35,870 bases of DNA from assembly GCF_001517425.1 (NCBI RefSeq), contig NZ_FBWL01000148.1, forward strand, positions 1-35,870, written 5' to 3'. Below the pieces are notes generated by a model. The model was not told the DNA's origin and did no database searches. It was given only the letters and a program-made list of their open reading frames with translations. Both the position numbers and the translations under genes were made by a program. Of this stretch, positions 15,335 through 23,613 are shown one piece after another (position 1 is the stretch's first letter; each line of letters starts with the position of its first letter). Source of the DNA: Clostridium sp. C105KSO13. Its GTDB lineage: Bacteria; Bacillota; Clostridia; Lachnospirales; Lachnospiraceae.

Positions 15335-16240
15335 TTATGCCTCCTCCCCAGATTTTTGCTCTACTCTGTTTTGAAGTAGAGTGAAAATAAATACTAGAAT
15401 AAATAGGACAACAGACATTGCACTGGCATATCCCATCTTGCGAGAAGAAAATGCTTGCTGCCACATATAAAATCCAGTTACATATGTTGATGTTCCCGGC
15501 CCTCCCAGTGTGATCATATAAAATAAGTCAAATTCCTGGAAAGAACCAATAATGCTCATCATTGCAACAAAATAAATGATGTATTTCAGCTGCGGGAATG
15601 TAATATATCTGAATTTCTGCCATACTCCTGCACCTTCCATTTCAGCAGCTTCATAAAACTGCCGGGGGATTTCCAATATCCCCGCGACAAACATAACCAT
15701 ATAATACCCCGCCCATCTCCATACCGTTACAATTACAATGGAAAGCATTGCAACTTTACTGCTTGTAAACCATCTGACAGAAGGTAGTCCAATTTCTTTT
15801 AAAAGCCCGTTAATGATACCGTTATTTGTACTTAGCAGATAATTCCATACAATACCTGTTGCGACAAGCGAAAGCATAGTAGGCATAAAATATATCCCCC
15901 GAAATAACTTAGACAATTTTGGGACAGATGTCACAAGTACTGCCATAATCAGTGATACAGCAATAATAAGCGGAACATTTAATACAATGTAAACTAGCGT
16001 ATTTTTTAAGCTAATCCACCAATACTCATCCTTCATTAACTTTATATAATTCTGCAGTCCTATAAATACCTTATCCTTTAGCGGATCCCATTCATATGCT
16101 GACAGAACCATCGAATAAATCATTGGCCAGAGGACAAATACCAACAATAATAAGAAACTGGGCAACAGAAATAAACCAATATACATATTGTTCTTGAAGT
16201 TCTTTCTCTTAGTCTGAGGTGTAAACGTAGACTTAATCAT
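15335..16240 (-). CDS. Carbohydrate ABC transporter permease, MalF/UgpA type
   Basis: A 301-residue CUT1-family permease with six helices and the EAA loop IPRQFYEAAEMEGAGVWQKF. A longer frame of 13 codons exists, but AGGAGG stands six bases before the ATG at 16240, so that start is used. It is directly followed by the MalG-type gene, both translated from one message, and preceded by the broken solute-binding protein gene. Together they form the translocation pore of a sugar importer. Intact and of normal length. Confidence 0.9.
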   Translation of the reverse strand: MIKSTFTPQTKRKNFKNNMYIGLFLLPSFLLLLVFVLWPMIYSMVLSAYEWDPLKDKVFIGLQNYIKLMKDEYWWISLKNTLVYIVLNVPLIIAVSLIMAVLVTSVPKLSKLFRGIYFMPTMLSLVATGIVWNYLLSTNNGIINGLLKEIGLPSVRWFTSSKVAMLSIVIVTVWRWAGYYMVMFVAGILEIPRQFYEAAEMEGAGVWQKFRYITFPQLKYIIYFVAMMSIIGSFQEFDLFYMITLGGPGTSTYVTGFYMWQQAFSSRKMGYASAMSVVLFILVFIFTLLQNRVEQKSGEEA

Positions 16241-16262
16241 ATTTCCTCCTTTTGTACATTTT

Positions 16263-17300
16263 TTAGAAAAGCTTATCAATTTCTTTTGCCAGATCCTTCA
16301 TAACACTGTCCACAGGTTCTCCGTCATAATAGATTCTGTCAAGTTGTCTGTTAGCAGCATCTAATTGGTCATTTACTGATAACACCGACGGCATCCATTT
16401 GCAGTACTCTAATTCATCTACAAACACCTCTGCGTTTTTAGTACTGTCAAATGGGGCTATTGAGACATCTTTCAACGACTTTCTTACGGAAATCTGAGGG
16501 TCGCTTGTATTTTCCAGATATATTTTCAGGCCTTCCTTTCCTGTAATAAATTTCATAAAATCAAGAGCCTGTTCCTTTTGCTCAGTGCTGCTTGCAACAC
16601 TTAATGTATTCACATATAATACTTCTCCTTTATCCCCATTGTTGCCATATGGTGCAGGCATCATCTGCCATTCCAGCTTATCATTGTCCTCTAATTTCAG
16701 GGCTTCCCAAAGTGCAACCCGGCCCATTGCTATTGAGCCAGAATTAAGCATTCCTACAATTGGAAGACTTCCCTCATCCAGCTTCTCCATTGGAGGTATT
16801 ACCTTATATTTATCATACAAGTTTACTAAAAACTGTACCGCTTCAATCGCTTTTGGGTCATCCAAATTACACCCACTCATATCATCCTTCGCATACTCTA
16901 CGCCATTTTGCCAAATATAAGGAAGAACGGTCTTCATACCATAGTCATTAACCAAGGTTGCATAGTCAATTCCTAATTCGTCCTTGTGCTCCATTAATTG
17001 CTGACAAACAGTCAGGAATTCATCCCATGTATAGCCGTCCTCCGGAACTTCAATCCCAAGCTGATCAAACATTTTTTTATTGTATGCCCATGCATAGTTT
17101 CCCCCATCAACTGGCAGGCCATAATATTTATCCTCATAAGTTGCATAATTTAACGTAGTCTCCCAAAAATCATTAAAATCAAAATTCTCGTCTGACTTTA
17201 ACTCCTCAATATCTACTTCTTCCAAAATACCGGCATCAGCAAAGGCCTGAGTGTATCCCACTTGACAGGATATCAGGTCAGGAAGCTCGTAGTTAGGAGT
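16263..17300 (-). pseudogene. Carbohydrate ABC solute-binding protein, 5' end missing
   Basis: This is a family-1 extracytoplasmic sugar-binding lipoprotein in type. The mature C-terminal part is well preserved, with YGLPVDGGNYAWAYNKKMFD and FLTVCQQL, then WQMMPAPYGNNGDKGEVLYV further on. Reading upstream of the annotatable GTG, the frame continues through PDLISCQVGYTQ to a stop at 17309-17307, so homology starts mid-domain. The signal peptide, lipobox and roughly 80-100 residues are absent, and no ribosome site precedes any start codon. Family members are about 420-440 residues; about 345 codons remain. The missing segment abuts the lacI gene directly, so the promoter between them is gone as well. 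Secretion and probably expression are lost. Confidence 0.82.
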
Positions 17301-17308
17301 TTTTGCTT

Positions 17309-18292
17309 ATGCCAACTATTAAAGATGTAGCCGCGCTTTCTGGTGTTTCAGTGACAACCGTTTCCCGCGTTTTAAATAAGCGCGGCTATATTTCTCAAGA
17401 AACCTATAAAAAAGTTTATAATGCCATGGAGCAATTAGATTATCAGCCAAACCAGCTTGCCCGTAATATGTACAGTCAAAGAACATATTTTATAGGTCTT
17501 TTAGTACCTGATATCTCACATCCTTTTTTTGCAAAAATGGCACACTACATCGAAATCATGCTGTTTAGTCATGGATATAAACTTATTTTGTGTAATACAC
17601 AAAAAAATGACGCCAGGGAGCAGGAATATCTGAACATGTTACGTCAAAATAAGGTGGACGGCGCTATTGTGGGCACTCATATGTTAGAAATTTCAGATTA
17701 TGAAAAATTATCTCTTCCCATTGTTGCAATGGACGTTTTCTTGGGTGATTCCATTCCTACTGTTTGTGCAAATCATATACGCGGAGGAAAATTAGCAGCT
17801 AAGCCCTTTATAGAAGGCGGCGCCAGTTGTGTCCTGCAGATTAAAGGAAACCATGACATAAAGAGCCCGGTCTGGGTAAGACATTCTGTATTTTCCTCAG
17901 AACTGACGGAAAACAGCATCCGTTGTATAGACTATGAATTAAAGGATGAAGAGTTCAGCAGAGAAAAATATTATACTATTATTAACGAACTTTTAGATAG
18001 ATATCCGGAGATTGATGGAGTGTTCTCAACAGATACTGTTGTTGCAAATGCCATAAAATGTATACTGGAGCGCGGCAAACGAATTCCTGAAGATGTCATA
18101 GCTGTAGGTTATGATGGTGTTGATATTGCGAAAATTACTTATCCGGCAATGTCATATATTGAGCAGCCCTTTATCATGCTTTCGGAGATAATTGTTGATT
18201 TGTTATTGAGAAAAATTGATGGCGAAAAAATAACCGAGAATATTACAGTAGAAGATATTTGTTATGTTGAGGGTAATACAACCAGAAAATGA
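17309..18292 (+). CDS. LacI-family transcriptional regulator
   Basis: A 327-residue repressor with the N-terminal lac-type helix-turn-helix and hinge (TIKDVAALSGVSVTTVSRVL, residues 3-22, then NQLARNM). A periplasmic-binding-like effector domain follows to the end. A TTG two codons earlier is in frame, but AGGAG at 17295-17299 is correctly spaced from the ATG at 17309. It is divergent from the truncated solute-binding protein and probably controls the sugar operon in response to its substrate. Its own promoter region seems removed by the same event that cut the binding-protein gene, since only the ribosome site remains between them. Followed by a strong terminator. Confidence 0.92.
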   Translation: MPTIKDVAALSGVSVTTVSRVLNKRGYISQETYKKVYNAMEQLDYQPNQLARNMYSQRTYFIGLLVPDISHPFFAKMAHYIEIMLFSHGYKLILCNTQKNDAREQEYLNMLRQNKVDGAIVGTHMLEISDYEKLSLPIVAMDVFLGDSIPTVCANHIRGGKLAAKPFIEGGASCVLQIKGNHDIKSPVWVRHSVFSSELTENSIRCIDYELKDEEFSREKYYTIINELLDRYPEIDGVFSTDTVVANAIKCILERGKRIPEDVIAVGYDGVDIAKITYPAMSYIEQPFIMLSEIIVDLLLRKIDGEKITENITVEDICYVEGNTTRK

Positions 18293-18347
18293 GTGGAAGA
18301 TTAAAAATTGGACATTTCCTTTTTGCTTTATACAATTTCTTTACACC

Positions 18348-18387
18348 AAAGGCCATTACAAAGCGTTTATGCCCCGTAATGGCCTTT
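18348..18387 (+). terminator. Bidirectional rho-independent terminator after lacI
   Basis: AAAGGCCATTAC (18348-18359) pairs perfectly with GTAATGGCCTTT (18376-18387) around a 16-base loop, followed by T and A tracts on either strand. It lies between the convergent lacI and the membrane-protein gene and can serve both. Confidence 0.8.
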
Positions 18388-18432
18388 TCAAAATTATCAC
18401 TATATTAATAATTAACAGTTATATTTTCGGTG

Positions 18433-19485
18433 CTATTCAGCCAATGCTTTAATCTCCTGATATTTCTTATGATCCGTATATAGTTCTCCTGTATATGGAT
18501 TTCTCTTTGTCTTGACGATTCTGTAAACCATGTACAAAAATACGACCACATTTGCAAGAAGTGCCAGCAGGCTCACAATAAACAAAAATGTAGTATTAGG
18601 TGATGCGCTTGCCACCTGGTGGAGCCCTGAGCCTGCTAATACTGTATATCCATCAGATGCCAGCAGCCCTTCCTTAATAGCCGCGTCAGCGATTGCCTTA
18701 CTTGAACCGGAATGTACCAGCCAGCGGCCAGCATCCTGAAATGCAGGAAATGTCTGTGCAAACATGCACCACAGTGCCAGTGTCTGAGCCCGGTGCTGCA
18801 GCCATGCTCCCTTGCCCACTGTGAATGCACAGATCGTAGGTGCCAGAAGAAGTGCAAGTCCGCAGTACCATGCATGGGTAGGCAGGCAGTTGTAAGTATA
18901 AGCGAAATTCCATAAATCATAGGCAATAATCCAGAACCACAGCATATCCGGCCAGAGCATATCCTGGCTTTTATCTTTGCTTGTTTTCTTGCGGATACAG
19001 ATTCCAAACCAACCTGTAATAGTAACGATGTTCAAAAGACCCGCAATTCCATTCATAATATTCCAGGAACCGCCCGCATAGTACTGAACCTGATTGTTCA
19101 GATACTCCATAACAGGTGTCACATACTGGCTTACCTGAAAATCCCTGGTGCAGGCTTCCAAAATATTAATTGCCAGTATAAAAGGTGGAAAGCACAGGGC
19201 AATCTTATTGTGCTGTAACTTTTTGATATGGCGGATACACCAGAAGCCAATGCATCCCGCAGTGGATGAATAAACTTTTGCCAGATGGAACCAGTCCATG
19301 TAGGATGTATCCCGTAACACGGTCAACCATAAAATGGTCAGAACAACCGGGAGTACCACAAAGAATCCGAAGCCAATCCATTTAAAGCGGCGGCCCACTT
19401 CATTCGCAGCAAACAATGAAACAAACACTCCCAGCCATACAAGTAAAACTAATATTGTCGGAACACCTTTTGTAAAAACAAACAT
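18433..19485 (-). CDS. Polytopic membrane protein, DUF5692-like
   Basis: A 350-residue integral membrane protein with about eight to ten hydrophobic helices and no recognisable enzyme motif. Conserved-looking polar or aromatic features include MDWFHLAKVYSSTAGCIGFW and WFWIIAYDLWNFAYTYNCLP, the latter rich in Trp/Tyr, and a late QHRAQTLALWCMFAQTFPAF segment. I recall similar proteins as DUF5692, function unknown; that name is from memory and not certain. The ATG at 19485 is preferred over one eight codons upstream because GAGGAGGG precedes it. It is the third gene of the oxidoreductase-hypA operon, which suggests a transport or membrane redox role tied to those genes. Confidence 0.7.
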   Translation of the reverse strand: MFVFTKGVPTILVLLVWLGVFVSLFAANEVGRRFKWIGFGFFVVLPVVLTILWLTVLRDTSYMDWFHLAKVYSSTAGCIGFWCIRHIKKLQHNKIALCFPPFILAINILEACTRDFQVSQYVTPVMEYLNNQVQYYAGGSWNIMNGIAGLLNIVTITGWFGICIRKKTSKDKSQDMLWPDMLWFWIIAYDLWNFAYTYNCLPTHAWYCGLALLLAPTICAFTVGKGAWLQHRAQTLALWCMFAQTFPAFQDAGRWLVHSGSSKAIADAAIKEGLLASDGYTVLAGSGLHQVASASPNTTFLFIVSLLALLANVVVFLYMVYRIVKTKRNPYTGELYTDHKKYQEIKALAE

Positions 19486-19502
19486 TCCTTTTCCCTCCTC
19501 AT

Positions 19503-19847
19503 TTAACATGCTTCAATTTCTTTGATATTAAACTCATTCCCCATCACCAGATGAGTCAATTCACTCCCACAATAAGGACAATTTTTTTTGAATTCCGTTG
19601 TGGAGTATGTTTTCCCACAGTCATCGCAGATTGTAACCGCAGGAATCTTTAAAATCTCTAATTTCGCCTCCTTTAAAATCTCTGATTTTTTCCGGAAATA
19701 CTCCCAGCAGTCCAGCAGATAATCTGATATAACACCGCTGACTTCCCCTACCTCCAGTGTAACGGATGCCACCTGGGTAAGGGCCTCTTCCCTGGAAATC
19801 TCCTCAATTGTTCTGGCTACGTGAGTAACCAATCCCAACTCATGCAT
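19503..19847 (-). CDS. hypA: HypA/HybF-like nickel metallochaperone
   Basis: A 114-residue protein that begins MHELGLVTHV, where the His2 side chain and N-terminus bind nickel in HypA. It carries the structural zinc site Cys74-x2-Cys77 and Cys90-x2-Cys93 (CDDCGKTY and CPYCGS). The C-terminal GNEFNIKEIE matches the family ending. The ATG at 19847 is chosen over an upstream one because it produces the canonical N-terminus and follows AGGAAGG. HypA delivers nickel to hydrogenase or urease. No such enzyme is in this window, and the only nickel-dependent candidate is the LarA homologue at 26824. It sits in an operon with a flavin/Fe-S oxidoreductase. High confidence in family, not in client. Confidence 0.88.
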   Translation of the reverse strand: MHELGLVTHVARTIEEISREEALTQVASVTLEVGEVSGVISDYLLDCWEYFRKKSEILKEAKLEILKIPAVTICDDCGKTYSTTEFKKNCPYCGSELTHLVMGNEFNIKEIEAC

Positions 19848-19905
19848 TCTGCACCTTCCTCCCACGGCTTTTCAATCCAACAGCTTTGTATTTACTTCAT
19901 ACGTT

Positions 19906-22623
19906 CTATACCCGCTGTGCCTCTTTGTCCTTGCTGCGGATAATCTTAATCTGTCTTTTTAAAGCGTAAGGCAGAATCTTCTTCATCTTATCTTCGCTTC
20001 TTACCATTCTGCTCGCGTCGGGCAGCTCCCGGTTCAGGTGAATTGCATCAAACTCGCATTTTGTAGTACACACACCACAGCCGATACAACGGTTGAAATC
20101 CACAACTGAAGCACCGCAGCCCAAGCAGCGTGCGGTCTCGGCTTTTACCTGTTCCTCTGTGAATGGGAGCCTGGTATCATGAAATGTAGCTTTCGGATCA
20201 ACGCCCACTTTATGTGCCGGACGCTGACGGTCGGAATTATTATAGCTTTCCTTAGATATATCCAGATTATCTTTATCAAGCTCAATAAACTCTCTTCTGT
20301 TGCGTCCGATCGTCAGGCTCTGTCCCTCATGGACAAACCGATGGATGGACACTGCTCCCTCTTTGCCTGCCGCAATGGCATCAATAGCAAATAAAGGCCC
20401 TGTATATACATCTCCACCCACAAAGATGTCCGGTTGTGCTGTCTGATAAGTCAGGGGATCCGCGACAGCTCCGTTCCCTCTGCCGAGTTCTACTTCGCTT
20501 CCCTTTAGAAGATTTCCCCAGATAATACTCTGTCCGATGCTCATCAAAACATTATCGCATTCCACGGTAATGCAGTCTTCTTCATTATACTGAGGGTTAA
20601 AACGACCTTCACCATCCTTTACTGCAGTACATTTCTTAAATACGACACCCGCAACCTTTCCTTCTTCTGTAAGAATCTCTTTCGGGCCCCAGCCCGTCTG
20701 AACAATAATACCTTCCTGTTCAGCCTCTGCCACTTCATCTTTTGCCGCCGGCATGGTTTCCCTGTCTTCAAGGCAATACATAAATAGGTCAGAAGAGCCT
20801 GCCCGCACTGCACTGCGGGCCACGTCAATGGCCACATTTCCGCCGCCTACAACAACAGTGCGGCCGGCCAGCTTGGTACTTTCATTGTTGTTTACCATAT
20901 GTAAAAATTTCACTCCGGTATAAACGCCTTGGGCAGCTTCACCCGGAATATTGGCTTTTCGTCCCCCCTGACATCCAATTGCCAGGTAAAATGCCTTATA
21001 GCCCTGAGCCCGGAGTTCAGCAAGTGTAATATCCTTTCCCACTTCTACACCGCACTGGAATTGAACTCCCATTTGGCGCAGCACATCTATTTCGGCTTCT
21101 ACCACATCCTTTTCCAGCCTGAACTTAGGAATACCGTAAGTCAGCATGCCCCCTGGGGTCTGGTTCTTTTCAAACACCGTGACCGGATATCCTTTCTGAG
21201 CTAGAAAAAACGCACAACTCATGCCCGCAGGGCCTGCCCCGATTACAGCAATCTTCTGTGGGTATGGTTTTCCAATCTGATTGATCATAGGTGGAATATA
21301 GCGGGTTTCTGCATTCAATTCCTGCATGGCAATAAACTTCTTTACTTCGTCGATTGCAACTGCCTGATCGATCGTTCCGCGGGTGCAGGCATCCTCACAT
21401 CTGCGGTTACAGATACTTCCACAAACCGCCGGGAAAGGATTTTCTTTCTTAATTAGCTTCAGGGCATCCAGATAACGTCCCTGGGAAGCCATTTTGACGT
21501 ATCCCTGTACAGCAATATGTGCCGGACACTTTGTTTTACAGGGGGCTGTACCGGTGTCATAACAGTTGATCTGATTGTCATCTCTATAATTTTCATTCCA
21601 TTTTTCAGGTCCCCATTTTACCGCATCCGGTAATTCCTGATTAGGATAAACCACAGGCCCGTCTTTTGTACAAAGCTTCTGTCCCAACTTCACCGCACCT
21701 GCCGGGCAATGCTCCACACACTGGCCGCAGGCCACACAGTTATCCGCATCTACTTTCGCAATATAGGCGGAACGGGACATATTCGGCGTATTGAAAAGCT
21801 GGGAAGTGCGAAGCGCGTAACAAGAACAGACACAGCAGTTGCAGATTGCAAATATCTTATCTTCCCCGTCAATATTCGTAATCTCATGTACCAGACCGTT
21901 ATCCTCTGCCCTTTGCAGAATTTCCATTACTTCATCCTCGTCTATATAGCGTCCTTTCCCCGTTTCAACGAGATAATCTGCCATATCACCCACACCGATG
22001 CACATATCCTCTTCCAGATGTCCACAGCCTTCCCCCTGAATACGGCGGGACCGGCGGCAGGAACAGGCCCCTACCGCATATTTCCCTTTGTACTTCTGCA
22101 CCCAGTGGGAAATATGTTCAATACTGACCGATTTCTGCTCTGCAGGTATAGCCTTTTCCACAGGGATTACATGCATTCCAATTCCAGCTCCGCCCAGGGG
22201 CACCATGGGTGTAACCTTCTCGAGAGGCTTTCGCGACATTTCGTTAAATAGTCTGGCGACCTCCGAATGTGCCTCAACTTGCTCTTTGTTCATATTCATA
22301 AATTCTGCACACCCGGGGACGAACATGGGAAGAATATATTGTTTATGTCTGTCCTCATTCTCCCAGTTATACTCGATGAGTCCAATGACGCTCATCTCCT
22401 GAAGCAATTTCTCGGTATGTTCTATACTTTTTCCGCATTTCTTTGTTATCTCTGCGGCCGTGGCCGGCTTCCGGACTTTCATTGCCAGTGCCACTTCAGC
22501 CATCTCATCCGTTATAACCCCAGCAAGCCCCCAGTATTCCGGGTCATCCACAGTCACCTTATGCCCAATCCGATCTGTAATTTTCTGTCCCAGCTTTAAG
22601 ATTAATTCTCTACTCTCTCCCAT
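19906..22623 (-). CDS. Multidomain Fe-S/flavin oxidoreductase, GltD/NfnB-like
   Basis: A 905-residue cytoplasmic protein. Residues 40-105 look like a winged helix. Cysteine clusters follow at 187-208 (ACSCRRSRR and CGHLEEDMC) and 261-268 (CNCCVCSC), then a ferredoxin site Cys296, 299, 302, 306. A GltD-like module comes next: N-terminal Fe-S cysteines (362, 366, 401, 405, 409, 413), FAD motif GAGPAG at 462-467 and NAD(P) motif GGGNVA at 593-598. The C-terminus adds Cys833, 836 and 846, 849, 852, 856. It should shuttle electrons between NAD(P)H and ferredoxin or an Fe-S partner. No glutamate synthase large subunit is present. ATG behind GGAGGAGGG and a consensus promoter; first gene of the operon. 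Confidence 0.85.
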   Translation of the reverse strand: MGESRELILKLGQKITDRIGHKVTVDDPEYWGLAGVITDEMAEVALAMKVRKPATAAEITKKCGKSIEHTEKLLQEMSVIGLIEYNWENEDRHKQYILPMFVPGCAEFMNMNKEQVEAHSEVARLFNEMSRKPLEKVTPMVPLGGAGIGMHVIPVEKAIPAEQKSVSIEHISHWVQKYKGKYAVGACSCRRSRRIQGEGCGHLEEDMCIGVGDMADYLVETGKGRYIDEDEVMEILQRAEDNGLVHEITNIDGEDKIFAICNCCVCSCYALRTSQLFNTPNMSRSAYIAKVDADNCVACGQCVEHCPAGAVKLGQKLCTKDGPVVYPNQELPDAVKWGPEKWNENYRDDNQINCYDTGTAPCKTKCPAHIAVQGYVKMASQGRYLDALKLIKKENPFPAVCGSICNRRCEDACTRGTIDQAVAIDEVKKFIAMQELNAETRYIPPMINQIGKPYPQKIAVIGAGPAGMSCAFFLAQKGYPVTVFEKNQTPGGMLTYGIPKFRLEKDVVEAEIDVLRQMGVQFQCGVEVGKDITLAELRAQGYKAFYLAIGCQGGRKANIPGEAAQGVYTGVKFLHMVNNNESTKLAGRTVVVGGGNVAIDVARSAVRAGSSDLFMYCLEDRETMPAAKDEVAEAEQEGIIVQTGWGPKEILTEEGKVAGVVFKKCTAVKDGEGRFNPQYNEEDCITVECDNVLMSIGQSIIWGNLLKGSEVELGRGNGAVADPLTYQTAQPDIFVGGDVYTGPLFAIDAIAAGKEGAVSIHRFVHEGQSLTIGRNRREFIELDKDNLDISKESYNNSDRQRPAHKVGVDPKATFHDTRLPFTEEQVKAETARCLGCGASVVDFNRCIGCGVCTTKCEFDAIHLNRELPDASRMVRSEDKMKKILPYALKRQIKIIRSKDKEAQRV

Positions 22624-22647
22624 TCCTCTTTCCCTCCTCCATCCATT

Positions 22648-22710
22648 TTCTGGACATACCAGAACCCGTTATTTTTTTATCATTATATCATTTTGTACAT
22701 TCTATGTCAA
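22648..22710 (-). promoter_or_regulatory. Consensus promoter plus GntR operator of the oxidoreductase operon
   Basis: On the minus strand TTGACA (22705-22710), 17 bases and TATAAT (22682-22687) give a perfect sigma-A promoter. Downstream, the 17-base palindrome TTCTGGACATACCAGAA (22648-22664) lies in the early transcribed region ahead of the ribosome site. The same core in opposite orientation precedes the divergent gntR gene. Confidence 0.8.
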
Positions 22711-22759
22711 TTACCCTCACCTTTTTTAAGCATTTTGTTGTAATTTTTATCAGCATATC

Positions 22760-22816
22760 TTGCTTTTTACTCATTTTTTATATATAATAATTATATGGTA
22801 TCTGGTATGTCCAAGA
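22760..22816 (+). promoter_or_regulatory. Promoter plus operator of the gntR gene
   Basis: TTGCTT (22760-22765), a 17-base spacer and TATAAT (22783-22788) form the promoter. TCTGGTATGTCCAAGA (22801-22816) follows within the 5' leader and repeats the core TCTGGTATGTCCA of the operator across the intergenic region. FadR-subfamily GntR sites often have TGG/CCA half-sites, so autoregulation is likely. Confidence 0.7.
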
Positions 22817-22833
22817 CCAAAAAGGAGTATATT

Positions 22834-23541
22834 ATGGAATTTTCAAAAATAACAGCACCTACGCTGAAAGACTTGTTTGTACAACAACTAGTGGATAAAA
22901 TTTTATCCGGGGAACTTCCGGTAGGAACCAAAATCCCGCCAGAGCGGGAACTAGCTGAGATGATGAAAGTCAGCCGTGCTGTGGTGAATGGTGGAATCAA
23001 TGAATTAAACCAGAAAGGCTTTTTGGAAGTGCTGCCAAGGCAAGGGGCTTACGTAGCAGATTACAGCCGAAATGGGAACTTGCAGACTTTAATTGCTTTA
23101 TTGGAATATCGGGGAAATAAATTGGAGAAGGGCGGAATACGTGCTATTTTGGAAGTACGCTCCGCTTTGGAACGTCTGGCCGTGGGGCTGGTGATTGATG
23201 TAGCCTCAGACGATGAGCTTAATCATTTGAAGACCATTGCAAAAGAATTAGAGAACACAGATTCCATACAGCAGGCAGCACAGGCAGCCTTTCGGTATCA
23301 TCACGAACTCGCATACCTGGCAGGGAATACTGTGCTTACACTGATTTATTCTTCATTTAAAGATATCTGTATCGTGTTGTGGGTGCGATTTTGTAAATTG
23401 TATGGAATTGATGCCTTGTATGACAATATAATAACATTACAAAGACATCTGGAAAAGCGAGATAAGGATGGAACTTATCAGTGGATTCATTATTATCTGG
23501 GGGAGGCAATAGAAGGGGCACAGCAAATTTATGAGGAGTAA
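22834..23541 (+). CDS. GntR-family regulator, FadR/FCD subfamily
   Basis: The 235-residue product has an N-terminal winged helix (PVGTKIPPERELAEMMKVSR, then NELNQKGFLEVLPRQGAYV). A helical FCD effector domain follows, with the metal-ligand type positions seen in EVRSALERLAV, YHHELAYLAGN and the later HYYLGEAIEGA. FCD proteins bind carboxylic or sugar acids. Thirteen more codons lie upstream in frame, but AAAGGAG precedes the ATG at 22834 and the operator covers the region before it. It is divergent from the oxidoreductase operon and convergent with the sugar-acid operon, and likely regulates itself and the former. Intact. Confidence 0.9.
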   Translation: MEFSKITAPTLKDLFVQQLVDKILSGELPVGTKIPPERELAEMMKVSRAVVNGGINELNQKGFLEVLPRQGAYVADYSRNGNLQTLIALLEYRGNKLEKGGIRAILEVRSALERLAVGLVIDVASDDELNHLKTIAKELENTDSIQQAAQAAFRYHHELAYLAGNTVLTLIYSSFKDICIVLWVRFCKLYGIDALYDNIITLQRHLEKRDKDGTYQWIHYYLGEAIEGAQQIYEE

Positions 23542-23542
23542 T

Positions 23543-23594
23543 AAATACTCCGATTTTCTGCAATGTACTATCATTGCCTAAAACCGAAGTATTT
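23543..23594 (+). terminator. Long imperfect hairpin between convergent gntR and pdxA
   Basis: The 23-base arms at 23543-23565 and 23572-23594 are inverted copies with four or so mismatches and a 6-base loop (TACTAT). They start two bases after the gntR stop. AT-rich ends on both sides would let it work as a bidirectional terminator. Confidence 0.6.
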
Positions 23595-23613
23595 ATATTG
23601 TTAATATTATTCT

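Noticed and set aside
17303-17308. Earlier TTG start for the LacI regulator
   Set aside because: AGGAG at 17295-17299 is too close to the TTG but well spaced for the ATG at 17309, which also gives the normal family N-terminus.
19906-22623. Glutamate synthase small subunit or NfnB as the identity of the 905-residue protein
   Set aside because: The GltD-like module is only the middle part. The N-terminal winged helix and Cys clusters, extra ferredoxin sites and the missing large or partner subunit argue for a separate, uncharacterised oxidoreductase.
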